Of a stretch of 64,000 nucleotides of DNA, positions 12,053 to 23,829 are shown piece after piece. Location of the stretch: contig NC_087073.1 of assembly GCF_026151205.1 (NCBI RefSeq), positions 11,873,578 to 11,937,577 of the forward strand, written 5' to 3'. How positions within the stretch are numbered: position 1 is the first letter of the stretch; each line of letters starts with the position of its first letter. The notes below the pieces were generated by a model. It did no database searches. It was not told the origin of the DNA and saw only the letters and a program-made list of their open reading frames with translations. The DNA comes from Bolinopsis microptera. Lineage: Eukaryota > Ctenophora > Tentaculata > Lobata > Bolinopsidae. The position numbers and the translations under genes were made by a program.

Positions 12053-12238
12053 CAGTAAACTTGCTGTTGCAATAATTCATCCGTAAGAGGTGATGTAACG
12101 CGGCCAGACCTTATCGGACTAGGAAAAGCCTTGGCCTGTATCACACAAGCTAAAACTCATAATATATAATGTTGCTTATACGGAGTATTAATATCGGAGA
12201 GAGATGCACTTCTTATATATATACTTCTTTATATTGCG

Positions 12239-12427
12239 ATGTGTAGTAGCAGCCTATCATATCATGTGCTAGAAAAGAAAGCTATTAATCTATATAGGCC
12301 TGATGTAGGATGTGAGACTAGTTTTGATGAATGTATTCCACGGAACACAAAGAGATGTGATCAGATCAAGACAGATTACTCAATTAATAAACAAGACTGC
12401 CTCTTCCTCCGTTTATGTGTCTCATAA
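12239..12427 (+). CDS. Small Cys-containing ORF, uncertain
   Basis: Sixty-two codons from ATG carry five Cys residues in the second half (GCETSFDEC, RC, DC, LC spacing). There is no signal peptide, and upstream sequence is a TA-rich run. It could be a terminal exon of a Cys-rich protein or a chance ORF. Confidence 0.25.
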   Translation: MCSSSLSYHVLEKKAINLYRPDVGCETSFDECIPRNTKRCDQIKTDYSINKQDCLFLRLCVS

Positions 12428-12785
12428 GAGGCTACTTGTGTTTCATAGAGGCCACTTGCTCATATTCTGATTTGTGACAGTGATTGTGCAACTTTGTCCT
12501 GAAAGTTATACTGAGCAGACGGGGCAACATAAAAATATCCATCATATTTGATGCTTCCTATTCGATAAAATAAATAACACGCAAATGAATTGAGCTTGAA
12601 TGTTACCGATTCACCGATTCGCGTCTCACAGGCCACTTGTAACCAGAGTAGCCGGCTACTAAGAAGCAGCGCTCCACTCTCACCACCACTGCTTAGTATT
12701 AACAAGGAAACCGCAAAAGGGGCGGACTTCTCTCTGTGGAGGCAAGAAACGATATCGAGATTTAAAGATTTAAGATGCATTTCAG

Positions 12786-12867
12786 CATCTGGTCAATAAA
12801 ATCAATGAATCAAGCTTTGACCCATGCCATTAACAATGCAACTAAGGCAGTAAAGCTGACTTCTACA
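12786..12867 (+). CDS. Candidate exon preceding the 12998 exon
   Basis: Twenty-seven codons follow an atgcatttcag acceptor and one base, reading through MNQALTHAINNATKAVKL to a GTAACA donor in phase 0, which the exon at 12998 needs. Just upstream (12590-12798) a different plus frame and a minus frame are both open with good acceptors (gcgtctcacag plus, cttgcctccacag minus). This block is coding-like but unresolved. Confidence 0.4.
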
Positions 12868-12997
12868 GTAACACGAGAATTGAGGGAATGTTAACACGAC
12901 GAATTAGAAGAAGCAGACTAGTGATTTAATGTGGTACACTGTGTATCTAACTACCTAGTTAAGACCGAGCGTGAAGAATATGCCAGTTTTCTTTCAG

Positions 12998-13120
12998 TGT
13001 ACACCATTATTTGTTAATAACTCCACAGAAGGAATGCGGTACCGAAGGTATGTCATGGTGAATGGTACCTGTTCTCAGACTTTCTCTAAAAGTGGAGCGA
13101 AGAACTGCGCAAAACGATAA
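12998..13120 (+). CDS. Terminal exon, small Cys-containing protein end
   Basis: Acceptor ccagttttctttcag opens 40 codons in phase 0 to TAA, including STEGMRYRRYVMVNGTCSQT. A GTATGT at 13048 with ttctcag at 13078 could remove a 31-base intron and switch to another long open frame. The unspliced reading is preferred because 31 bases is unusually short. Confidence 0.45.
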   Translation, partial: CTPLFVNNSTEGMRYRRYVMVNGTCSQTFSKSGAKNCAKR

Positions 13121-13442
13121 ACGCTCAAGTAGCCTAGTACATAAAAAGTGGAACAATTTGCAAGTCCTCGACACTAGCTCGCCGACCGGCTGATTAATTT
13201 AAGGCGTTTAGTAATAATGCTATAATGTGTAAGTAATGCATGCCAAGTACGCGAAAACTGCAAGGAAGGTTGAACAGTTAATCGCAATCATTCTCTGATT
13301 GTCTTTTTATATGGGTGATAGCCGGACGCTAGGACCAGTGGGGATATCCACTTCAATCTCTCACCAACTCAGTGCTGACATAATATTGTCTTCTGAAGTA
13401 GGTCATCGTGTCAGAAAATCACTACTTTTCGTCACATTTTAG

Positions 13443-13481
13443 ACGGTCAAAAACTTCAAAGAAAATGCTCGAACGGCTAGA
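13443..13481 (+). CDS. Candidate 39-base exon with strong splice sites
   Basis: Acceptor cttttcgtcacattttag and donor GTGAGT flank exactly 13 codons (TVKNFKENARTAR), phase 0 at both ends. A coding-like segment ending in TGA lies downstream (about 13632-13770), but its acceptor is weak. Confidence 0.35.
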
Positions 13482-13799
13482 GTGAGTTAAATCATCAGAA
13501 TATAAGACATTGGGTTTTACTGTTTACAGGTTACCTAGAGATACCTAGAAAAATTAACTATTGCCCGGATACATGCTCATAAATATAATCCGAGTATTAT
13601 TATAGGCTAAGAGGAGGGAACCCACCGAGCTCCAGAATAGAGACGTACAATATACGCTAGTTACAGTGCCGCACATACTGGACAACAAGACTGGCTCACA
13701 AACATGAAACCAACGCCTATTTCCTTCCGAAATGTGGTGACAGGCTTGCCGTTCTGGGAAGGGATATACTGATACCTAGAACCTACGCGAAAAATCTAC

Positions 13800-15560
13800 A
13801 CCAATTAAATTTAAACATACGTTGATATTAACCGTGCTCACCTGAAACAAGTTTGGAAATGTTACGTTAAAGTTTAAACGAAACTAAACTGCACAACATA
13901 GCGATCCAGCCATCAGCAGAAAGCATGAAGCACCGGTCTCGTGTAACCAGTTACGGACTATCTTGTTTCTAGTAAACCTACAAAGCTGAAAGCTACAGAG
14001 CTTTGAATTAGATCAGACATAAACCTCGACCAAACTGATGAAAGACCCAACTCTATAAAAGTATAAAGTAATCTAAATAACGGAACTAGCGTCAACAACT
14101 GGTATGATAAACGCGTGTATGTAATCTATGAGATGGGGTCCTGACCACCAGATTGAAAACCCACTACAAGCTGACAAAGGACCATTATATATTGTTTAAC
14201 TAGACGTAGCCCGCCATTAATAAACAATGAACTGCTGCGCTTTAAACGTGTGGTGACTATTAATTAAGCGATACGTCGTGTAGGTATATATAGAGGTACA
14301 ATATACACGGTCAGTACTACTACAACTGTACGGAGTAGGGGAATACTGTGGCAAGCTCCACATTGTTGTGTACGTTACTACAGCTCGTAGTATACTACAA
14401 TCAAGTGGACTCTCAACGACACAGCTATGTGTGTTGTTATGTATGTTATTCTCTTATTGCTGCAGCTGCGCTACTACTACGACAAACTACCTAGACAACA
14501 TTTGCTGGAACGTTCTATGTGGAAAATGATATAGGTTACTGATACTCCCTCTCTCCCTCCCTCACTTTCTTCCTGTCGAATAAACGTATAATAATTGAGC
14601 CCCATATAATTTAAGGTGGACTGGTTAATTGGGAGGCATGTTCGATTGTCATCACAGCTGAAAAGGGAGTATGTCTTTGCTAGATATTACAATGCAGTCG
14701 ACAGTACAACTAGTAGCCGTTACATTGGATACTCCCTGTGAGATGTCGGGAGTAGTGGGAGATGGCCACTACTCCAAACTTCAGATGAGATGTCATGACG
14801 AAAAAAGATTAAAACGTTTATTTTTAAAAATTATTTAGAACCTTTTCTTTCGAAATTTAGTAAATACTAACTATAAAAAAATATTTAGGAGCAATTATAA
14901 GTATTGAATAACACGCTGTAAAGCAAGACCAAGTAGTTGCGTAAGGTACTGCGTCATTGAAGGCGGGGCCGTATTTTACAAAGCGTTTCAGTCCAATAGT
15001 TACGAGAAGCAAATGGAAAATGGGCTATGACGATATGTAGGTATATTTTCTAGACTGTCTTACACCTTATATGTATAACATGGGAAAACGTCAAAAACTA
15101 GACACACTTTAATACCTTATGATTTTAATGAGGTCATACATTATGATATTGATTACGTAAACGAGAACGCATAGTTCAATCAACATAATCACACAACATA
15201 ATACTCACAAACGAATGTAACCAGCGTGCAATATGTTCTGGAGAATGTGATCTAAATCAAAAATTATTTGAATACCATAATTCCTATAGCTTGTTCATTC
15301 ATACCGTTGGAATTAATGGAATGCTTATTGACCTTATGATTGTCTTAAATACTGCTTTGTTTCTTATGAAAGTGTGAAATTAATATTATAATACTAACCG
15401 GCATGGATATGTTGTACAACGGCGGGTTGAGAATGGCACTAATAATTATAAATAGTTGTACGAGATGGGAGTATCCCACTCTCAAAAGCTTAAATATGGA
15501 AATATTTAATAAGTTTTACTTTTCCCCAAATACATGACCTTTTAACAATACCTGGTATTC
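13800..15560. other. No supported feature
   Basis: AT-rich, with many stops in every frame. It includes a TATATATAGAGG-like stretch at about 14286. No repeat family or exon is recognised. Confidence 0.5.
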
Positions 15561-15596
15561 GAAATTTAAAATTTAGAAGTTTCGTATGTGCTTCAG

Positions 15597-15693
15597 GATA
15601 CTAAATTACTACCTCGTAACAATCCTTAACAAGCAGCCTGGACGAAAAGGGGGAAGACAGGATGAAGCTGAGGCATGTCATAGACAAAAGTAG
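15597..15693 (+). CDS. Candidate terminal exon, basic C-terminus
   Basis: After a ttcgtatgtgcttcag acceptor and one base, 31 codons run to TAG. The last part is KQPGRKGGRQDEAEACHRQK. No partner exon was found upstream. Confidence 0.33.
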
Positions 15694-16476
15694 TCAATAA
15701 CAGACAGTATGCACTGTTACCATCCAGGTGTCAACTATTCAACCCTAGACAAATCCACACTGGAACCCGTACTTTTATCACGTCTTCTAAACTAGCGACA
15801 AAACGAACTGTAAAGACTGGCGTATTAGTAACTAGTAGCCTTGGTAATTCATCAACAAAGTGAGAGTAATTAGGGGCACTGGTTCTTAAGGATCAAAGCA
15901 TAGTTTAGACCTGTACAGCAGCACTAATCACTATACTAAAGAGATTGAAACAGACCCCTATTAGTCAACATAAGATAAACGATCGAGTGAATAAGATATT
16001 ATTAAAACATAATTTTGTTCATTACATTATTATGATCGAAACCAAAGAAACAAAAAACATGGCACAACAGTATACCCGAGCTAGTGTTATAGCACTATAA
16101 ATAATAAGTATGGCATTGTGTTGCCGAAGAAAGGAAAAGGGCTGGAATACACATTATTCTACTCGTAAGAATAATTGTGTGACACGATGTATGCCACATT
16201 ATTATGAGGTGTGATTCAGAGAGAGCTATTTTTATAATTATTGTCCATGTGTTGTAGTACCGGAGAAACAGAAAATGTTAACCAATACAAGTTGAGAAAT
16301 AATTCAAATAATCTAACCCGTGCATAATCTAACGGGGAGTACAACTAACACGGTACGGACACTGTGAACGTACACACACAGACGTAAAATGGAGGTGCAC
16401 AATAAATGCCGACAAAAACAGATATAATTTGTCAACCTGTCAGTTTTAGATTCTGTATCTCAGTAATTATTTTTAG

Positions 16477-16669
16477 TATAATTAGCGAAATGTCCTGCAA
16501 AACCGCAAAATGGGCAGCCGTTCAAGAATTGGCAGGAAACCGTTATTACAAAACACAAGCGGCGTACGGTGAAGTGTACTGTTCAGCTGGGAATCCAGTA
16601 CTAATAATAAACCCCTCAACACGTGTACACAGACACAGAGCACCAATAGGATTGGTATTTGACAAATAA
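16477..16669 (+). CDS. Candidate terminal exon (63 codons)
   Basis: The acceptor ctcagtaattatttttag is followed by one base and 63 codons to TAA. The frame, including SCKTAKWAAVQELAGNRYYK, can also be read from an ATG at 16406. Composition is good; identity is unknown. Confidence 0.42.
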
Positions 16670-17003
16670 CACGAGATACGAGAGAGATATCGAGGGAGAT
16701 GACAATGGTATCCTGGCTTGTTTGATTATCAAATATATTAATTAGTTACGAATTGAGTGGCCGCACACTACAGCTCTATAAACTTGACGCGAGGGTTAGC
16801 AAATATAGCAGGTTGTGGGATGTGACAACAGGGTCACTGTTATAACCGCGGTGATATAATAATGCCTGCTGTTACGCGAAAAAATAAAAGAATACTGACA
16901 AGTGTTCACAGATGTTGGGCGGAGGAGAAAATCACGGCACACAGATATTGGTGAGAGATAAAAGTATTAGCGGGACAGGTAATGCCAAATTTATCCAGGT
17001 TCC

Positions 17004-17204
17004 ATGAAATTGAGGGAGCACTGGTATGAACAAAGAGAAATGTGCCCGACAGGAATGAAAATCAGGCCAGAAAACAGACGGTGTCAGGAGCTTTTAACTT
17101 ATGTTGCTGTTCATATTTACGGGCTTGTCGATCGAATTTTGAAATTCGGGCTTGACACTGAGAGACACGGAAGATGGTATTTTAAGGGAACTTCAAGCCC
17201 CTAG
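17004..17204 (+). CDS. Single-frame ORF, 66 aa
   Basis: ATG is followed by 66 codons to TAG, with dense charged residues at the start (MKLREHWYEQREM) and an amphipathic middle. The frame is open seven codons further upstream to a stop. It is probably an exon of a spliced gene, or a short gene. No family is recognised. Confidence 0.4.
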   Translation: MKLREHWYEQREMCPTGMKIRPENRRCQELLTYVAVHIYGLVDRILKFGLDTERHGRWYFKGTSSP

Positions 17205-17554
17205 AACTGCTCAGCCTTATTAACTTGATTAAAAGGAAACAATGGGATTTTAAAAAGCTCGGTAAAGATTCGAAATAAAGTTTTTTGTTGTCAAGAAGCC
17301 AAGAATTGGTTGATTCACAACAGCTGTGGAGAACACAAATTACAACTAAACCTAAAAATGACAGTTTGTATTAACATTTTTAGAAATCGTGCAAGTTCAC
17401 GACTGAAAGGCGCGAAAACGCGTCACTGAAGTCCACTGAAAGTGATATCTGTATTCTGTACAAATACTCATACATTAAGAAAACTGTGTAAGATATCGAA
17501 CAAGTACCATAATATTTACACGCTAGGAACTCTGGCGGTGCTTTTGCTTTGCAG

Positions 17555-17661
17555 GGTGCACACAGTCGAAAGCTATCGCCAAGAAATATAGAAGAACCAA
17601 ACTGAGGCCAGATCTGTCCATTTCCGCAGATACAGTACTGACATCGCACATAGCTAAATAA
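17555..17661 (+). CDS. Terminal exon, basic then Ser/Thr-rich
   Basis: A very good acceptor (tggcggtgcttttgctttgcag) leads after two bases into 34 codons, reading SKAIAKKYRRTKLRPDLS near the start, and TAA. An 89-codon minus frame spans the same DNA (17380-17649), but it lacks splice support. Confidence 0.45.
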
Positions 17662-17849
17662 TTGAGGCTAAATAAAAAGGGAAAGAGGTCATCTTACTAT
17701 GATTGAAACTAATAGTTGCAACTAAACTTGGAGTGATAATTGAAGAAGAGGCTGTTAAAATATGCCCTTAGTGATGATAAATCAGCAAATACCGTCTCGA
17801 AAATGACCTACACAGGTAGCTACTAAAAAGAAACGTCGTGACGTAGACA

Positions 17850-17878
17850 GAGGAGTTGTAACGGCGTTACAACTCCTC
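17850..17878. other. Perfect 13-bp palindromic hairpin
   Basis: gaggagttgtaac and gttacaactcctc flank a three-base loop (ggc). It forms a very stable cruciform or RNA stem with no mismatch. Confidence 0.9.
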
Positions 17879-18642
17879 GTTACTAACGCGGAGTGCCACA
17901 TACTCTTAGAAGAATGTGTTTCGAAAAATATAAAAGTTGAGGTTTGTAAGTTGAGGATATTAAGTAATATTAAATTGCTCGGTAGGTAGTGTATTGGATT
18001 ACATTTGAGTTACAAAGATATTAATTGGTGAAATCTTTCAGTGGGCTATATCTACTGCTTCTCACAGCTACATTTTGACACAAAGTTATTTAACACCGAT
18101 ACATGTTGATCAGACGTTGAATGGTTAAAATTGTAGAAATTCTGGAGACTAACAATTTGCTACTGAGACATGAGGTTTTGTAATCCATTGTCTTTTCTCT
18201 GTGGTTTTCTGAATCGATTAACCACGGATTTTTTAAGTAGTGAGCTCAGAGCTGATCGATGTTTCTAGAGAATCTTTTTATCGTGGCATAGCTTGGGACT
18301 CAACATATCTCATCAAGCGGCAGAAGACCCATAAATCCTACATTCTCTGATGGTGTCTATAACTGGAATTCTTTTTAAAAAATGGCAAAAATTCGCCTCA
18401 ACCGTCGGTTCAAAATTTCCGCGTTCCCCGCGATCCCAATCGTTAAAGTCGTGCTCTTTACACAAGCCATAAAAAGTAGATGTTGCAATCAGGCTCGACC
18501 ATGTTACAGCCAACGATAAGAAATAAATATTAGAAGCCTAGCTGTAATGGGAAGCAAGCATCGTTATCTGTATTCAGTAATGTGTCATGAGGGTGGTGAT
18601 ACAAAGGACAGGTCATGTACCGCACGATGAACAATTAACAGT

Positions 18643-18735
18643 GCCTGGTAATGTTTCTCATTTAAGAGAAATGTCCGGCTTTGTAAACATGTAATCTTTA
18701 CTACAGAACGGACACTTAACTAAACATTGCCAGGC
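18643..18735. other. 93-bp fold-back element / hairpin precursor-like
   Basis: Terminal 14-base arms gcctggtaatgttt and aaacattgccaggc pair fully if one G-U is allowed. Inside are further paired blocks (tttaag with cttaa, tgtccg with cggaca) separated by small bulges around a loop of about 31 bases. It resembles a tiny MITE or a pre-miRNA-like hairpin. No clear target duplication is visible. Confidence 0.6.
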
Positions 18736-18799
18736 ATGAGGCATCACGAGAAATGGAAATATCAACACTAATGGAGTTATTTTCAGCATGATTTTTAAC

Positions 18800-20660
18800 A
18801 CAATCTAAAATAAAGTGGGTTATCACTGTAATTTCACGCCTATAATCAGCTTAATACGAAAATAATTGGGTATTTCAGGACGGGCAGACCAGTTCACGAA
18901 CTTGGACACATTGTTTACATTTAACTAAAATTAAAATATAATGTATTGACGCAGGGCAAACGTAAAAGTACCAAGTACTTATTATGCATAAAAAAGTAAA
19001 TTTAACATAATATCTAGCCGGAGCACGACAAATGGAAAGTACCATGAGTTTTAGTTACAAGCACAAGTGCTGATTGAACCGTGCATTTTATTATTCTTCG
19101 CCGCAATGCTTTAATGTAATGCCTATGATATATCACTATCATGTGATCAGCAGTTGAACCGTCCAGCAATATGGCTACGTCAATGGTAAGCAAGCAGCTG
19201 AATAAAGCCGGTCCATATCCAGGCTTGCCAAATTGAGGGAGGACAGCTAGAATATACTTTTGACGTAAGCTAGTCTCACACATTTGAGCCTAATCCGCTT
19301 TCGTTTAAGTTCAGGTCCGAGAACCTCGCGGAGTTAGAGAAGTGATGATAAGTTAGTGCAGACCCACCATCTACCAACGATGTGATAAACATGTCATAGT
19401 CTGGTGCACATGAAAAATATAATTGTTTCTTGCTGAATAATTCTTCACGAGACAGAGAATAGTGTTGTTGAAGCTGTGAAACAAAACATAGAATGAAAAT
19501 GAAGGAATTACAGCAAGATTAAACACTAACACTGCACTCAACACTCAAAACAGAAGTGCGACTGAACATTTTACATACAAGTGCTGCTGAAACTGAACAA
19601 ATATGATTTAACAATTTTAACGTCACTATATATAGTATATACGTAGGTAGAGGCAATTAATTGATGGTTATGAACGAGATTATGCGAGCCTATATCAATC
19701 GCCATACTCCAATTAGCATCCTAATAATTACTATCCTTGCATCAAATTAAGTAAGTTCCGATATAAACCAGCGTAACAGTAAACCAGGAAACCCGTGACA
19801 TTTAAAACCTGTAATGCATGTTATTAATAACTATTGACGGACACATCGAACAACATAGCATATACCGTAATATACCTATACCAGGTCACTGTACGAAATT
19901 TAATCCGAAAAGCAACGGCGGTTACCGAGAGAGAGAGAGAGAGTGAAAGATCTGGAGGTGGGACTGTCCTTGTCACACAGAACAGAGGAGTGAGGAGGAG
20001 GATCATGACTAGAACATGACTTGCACATTCCAGATCCAGGAGGGGTCTCATAATATCACAGTCTCACTTATTGGGAGATGGACAGTTCAGTAATAGGGTA
20101 GCTTTCAAATAGAGGGAGTGGAGGGGATAGCACGAAAGGCCAAAGCGAGGTAAAAGTCAAGTATATGGGTGAGTATATGGGTGCATGTAAGTTTAAAATG
20201 AAACCGTATACCGTCTATTATTTATATGTTGATATAGGATATTCGGATGTTGAGGACAGGTAATGGGCTATTATAATTATTGTCGCGTCTAAATTGTTCA
20301 CAACTCAATATTGCAGTTAATTCATGGGGACAGGGACTAAACACGATCACTGGACTTTTGTCTTGGAAGGTATGTTCTAAATAAACTCAATTCTCGAAGG
20401 ATAAAACTTCTGAAAAGTGATTATTGAGTAAAACAATAACTTATGTAATGTGAAATACTACTAGAATCATTAGGAGTTACCAAATATACACACACATAAT
20501 CACTATACTAGGACAAAGTCTAATACAGAAATAAAGTTCAACCCTCTCACAACGCCAGAGATACTTGGGCCAACAAATCTTAAACCGGACATTAATTAAT
20601 GCAGCTTTTAACTGTTGTTAAACTTATCCTAACTTGGGAATCTGGGAATTGCAGAATATA
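18800..20660. other. Mostly unassigned; short (GA)n at 19926-19943
   Basis: The sequence is AT-rich. A minus frame of 89 codons at 19014-19283 is open behind a tattctag acceptor but is unconvincing. A short GA run sits at 19926-19943, with open frames on both strands around it. Confidence 0.35.
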
Positions 20661-20679
20661 ACAGAGTATAAGTCATATA

Positions 20680-21311
20680 GAGAGGCAACATATTAGTGCG
20701 GCAAAATTTTGCGAAAAGTGCGATTCCGCACTTGCTTGAATTTGCTTAATGTTGGTATGATGATGTGATTCTTCTAAACCTGTGACTTGTAAGAGTGCAA
20801 TCGTCACGTTGGGATCAAATTTTGTGTCCTTTTACCAAAAAGTTATACCATCTGGATTCTCAAGATGGACTCATCGCTATACATTTTGCAAGTTGCTACT
20901 CAGTACTCATATTTCGTCAAATTTAGCATTAATTTTACATACATTTACGAAAAATATTGCTATGAATATGATTTAAAGTTATACTATCTGGATTTTTTAA
21001 AAACTTAAATTTTGTAAACTGCTACTCTACACAACAAAAATAGCATACATTTAAAAAATATCGCTGTGATTTAAAGGCAAGATTCTATTCCATTTCTATG
21101 TCTCATCAAAAGATGACTTTTTGGCGCTCTGGTCGGAATATATAAAATATTTGGTATAGAGGTAAACGATTCATTAAGTTAAAAGCCAATATTTCGCGTT
21201 TTGAAAACAAATTGTGCAGAAAAGTGCGGAAAATCGACTGTAGGTGAGAATATGTACGGGAAACGGCTAATAGTGCGATTCCGTACCCGCCGCACTTATA
21301 TGTTGCCTCTG
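20680..21311. mobile_element. Non-autonomous hAT-type MITE, 632 bp
   Basis: The ends are inverted: left agaggcaacatattagtgcggc and right complement agaggcaacatataagtgcggc, one mismatch in 22 bases. The right tip reads CAGAGGC from outside in, a hAT-like start; the left tip has G for C. Flanks gtcatata and ctcatata form an 8-bp target duplication with one difference, the hAT length. Subterminal agtgcgattccg motifs occur near both ends. It has no transposase frame, so it needs an autonomous partner. Confidence 0.85.
20838..21075. repeat. Internal tandem duplication inside the MITE
   Basis: Two diverged copies begin at 20838 and 20974 with aaagttata(c)(c/t)atctggatt and share the later blocks ttgctatgaatatgattt / tcgctgtgattt. 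The second copy is about 30 bases shorter. The copies differ enough to predate the insertion itself. Confidence 0.7.
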
Positions 21312-21354
21312 CTCATATAATATAGGTTAGTTTGCATTCCAGCTCCAATTCCTC

Positions 21355-21675
21355 GTTAAACTAGGGTACCAGGTACAGTTACTATACTTATTGGGTTCAC
21401 AAAAAGTTCAACATGTCAATGACATAATGCCCAAGAAAGTTCCTTACGTTTGGAGCTCTCTAACATATTCCTTTTTTAAGAGTTTGTTTAACCAGATTTT
21501 GACTTAAGCCAAACCTAATTTTTAGTGACGTCGTCATTTAGGTCTTCGGCCACATCCTAGCCTTAGTTTAACTTTAGTTTTGACAACACACTTAACGCCA
21601 GTTTTATATCTGATCTGATGACACAAAGCCTCAGTTAAACTAGGATATATGTCACATCTTAAACCTAAGTTTAAC
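21355..21675. repeat. Cluster of GTTAAACTAGG-like motifs in both orientations
   Basis: The motif occurs on plus at 21355 and 21634 (gttaaactagg) and, with one change each, on minus at 21561 and 21664. Alternating orientations over 320 bases look like a worn inverted-repeat element directly beside the MITE. Confidence 0.5.
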
Positions 21676-22407
21676 ATATTTGACGTTCAGGACACGCACA
21701 GAACATGGATACTGATACTGGGTGGCACCTACGACTTCCCTTCCTACTTGGGGCCCTATAGCAAATGTATCGATAACGGAACATCAGACTTACTGTAGAT
21801 TTCTAATAACAGTGAAAAGAGGTTTCACTGAGGAATGAGGATCCCAGTAAAATAAATAAATATTTACGGGTGATCACTCTAGTTATACGGAGAGATTTAC
21901 GGAGAGATTTACGAGGGAAAATGTAGTGAACATACCAATACACGAGGGTAGACACAGTAAGCTGAGCCCCTCACATACTACTGTGTATCGCGTGCAATTA
22001 GAGAATCAGGGCTCGCCTCACGGAGGCCAGCTCTGAAACATGCCAGAGGCAGGTAGTAAGCAAATATTTGACAACACACAGGCATGAGTTGAAGCGGTTC
22101 TGTTGAACTTAGAAGTCAGGTTTAAAAGGTATTCAGACAAATAGTTTCCTAATTCCTAAAATTACTGAAGAGTTTACCTTTCAAAGCAACGTTCAAAACG
22201 TTGCTGACTAAATGACGCACTGACTGTCAACGAGCCAGAGAGAGAGCGAGTCAAACACAGTATATAGGAATCTTTCCGTAATCACTCGGAGATTTTTAAC
22301 ATTTTTACCGGAATATATCATGTAGGTGTTTTTTTCTAGGGTTTCAAAAATTTGTTTTTGTCATAACACCACTGTCTGACCAAGATAAAAACGTTTAAAC
22401 AGGGGTA

Positions 22408-22555
22408 ATGGGATCGGTGAACTATACTGGAGAAGCAGCACAAAGATCAGACATAAGTCTCAAACTCAGAGAACACCTGGTTGGTGAACAAGCAGGATTC
22501 CAGACCTCAAACGAGCCAACCTGGTTTCAGACCAGATTCCTCCTCATTCTTCAAG
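22408..22555 (+). CDS. Candidate exon with ATG and GTAAAC donor
   Basis: Forty-nine codons from ATG are polar and protein-like (MGSVNYTGEAAQRSDISLKL...). They end CTTCAAG|GTAAAC, leaving one base. The frame also continues past the donor to TAA at 22620. No downstream exon was identified. Confidence 0.4.
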
Positions 22556-23387
22556 GTAAACTTGTTAAAAACTCAGACATTCCGTCAAACGCGTGGCCAG
22601 CTCTGTTAACGGTTAGTTAATGACAAGTGTTACCCGGGTCACACATTGTCCGTCAAAGTAAAAAAGAAGAAAGAAAGACATGATTAAATCAACTTGTTTC
22701 CTGGACACACTTTACCGTTTCACGGTATAATACCCAGGCCCAGATATTAAACACACCAGTATAAAACATAAGGGTTATTAACAAATTGAGTGTGTCACCC
22801 ACGGCTGAACAACCCCAGAACCAAAATACCTGTAAGCTATACAGGTGGGATAAGTACGTGACCCACTTCTGCACATCTGGTGGAAATTAGTGTGTCACTC
22901 AATTCCTCACCCCTAATCTAACTATCACAAAACAAGGTTAAGAACCTGTCATCGTCCCAACCTCAAAAATGCTTGGATTGATTGCTTACAAAACCGCTAA
23001 AATCGATGATTCTCCGTTATATAGAGGACTTTAGACCTCAAGTTCAATGCACATTAAAGTTTTAACACAAAACTGATCTAGGGAAGGCAACGTCTGATCG
23101 ACATGCATGGTTTCTAAAAATAGCACTGCCACTGGAGAGCTTTCTTGGAAAGGCTAAATTCAGTGCACTTAGACAAGGGAGGTGCCAAGAATCGTACTGT
23201 CTACAGCTTCAATAGGAGGAGATGGAGGGGAAGGAAGCGGGGATGAAGAGCGTGTTTTGTGGCATAACATAGTCTAAAAGCGGCAGCTGCCGAACAGAGA
23301 AAGTGGTAACATGTCAGAGGGAGGAGCCGGCTGATAACGAGCCGTTAAATCCGCCAGCCAGAAAGTCTAAAAAACATATCCAGAACT

Positions 23388-23633
23388 GTGAACTCATCTG
23401 GAACTGTATCTGCTGACAGCTTTGCTCCAAGTTTCTTGTGGTGTGAATTCCAGGGAGCAGGTTCAGTGGCGAAAGAAAGCCTTGCTTCGAAACGAGTTAC
23501 GTCGCGGAGAGATGGGATTGCGAGAACGTGGCCACAATTCCACCTCGAGTATGGGGTTTTAAATGAGAGACAGGTCAGGTCAGAGGGTTTCCTTTTATCC
23601 CAGCACAGGACACACAGCTCTCATGACAGGTGA
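23388..23633 (+). CDS. Coding-like block, frame unresolved
   Basis: Two plus frames are open. One runs from about 23388 for 81 codons and contains an exon-like part after a gtgtgaattccag acceptor, ending at GAGACAG|GTCAGG. The other, 56 codons ending near 23562, is very charged (QWRKKALLRNELRRGEMGLR). Only one can be real. The second has better composition, the first better splice sites. Confidence 0.35.
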   Translation: MNSSGTVSADSFAPSFLWCEFQGAGSVAKESLASKRVTSRRDGIARTWPQFHLEYGVLNERQVRSEGFLLSQHRTHSSHDR

Positions 23634-23829
23634 AAATTCTTGTTGTCATGACACGCTACAGGAAATGAGTTTGGCTCAAAACTCGGCCGATCGTGACAGA
23701 TTGTCTGGAGTTTGTGTTTGTGCGGGCCTGGCACTACCGTTGGTATGCAGGGAGAACAACAATCTTTACCACTGGCACCCGATCTCGTGAAAACTAAGGA
23801 TTCAAAATAACAGCATCCCAATCCTACAC

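Noticed and set aside
16096-16207. Possible inverted-repeat element with bulged arms
   Set aside because: Arms match only after several gaps; too weak to call.
18313-18513. Minus (66 codon) and plus (45 codon from ATG) frames both protein-like
   Set aside because: Neither has both splice sites; mirror openness makes strand choice unsafe, so not called.
19824-20051. Plus and minus frames through the GA run
   Set aside because: Repetitive Arg/Glu or Leu/Ser translations of a microsatellite; no splice support.
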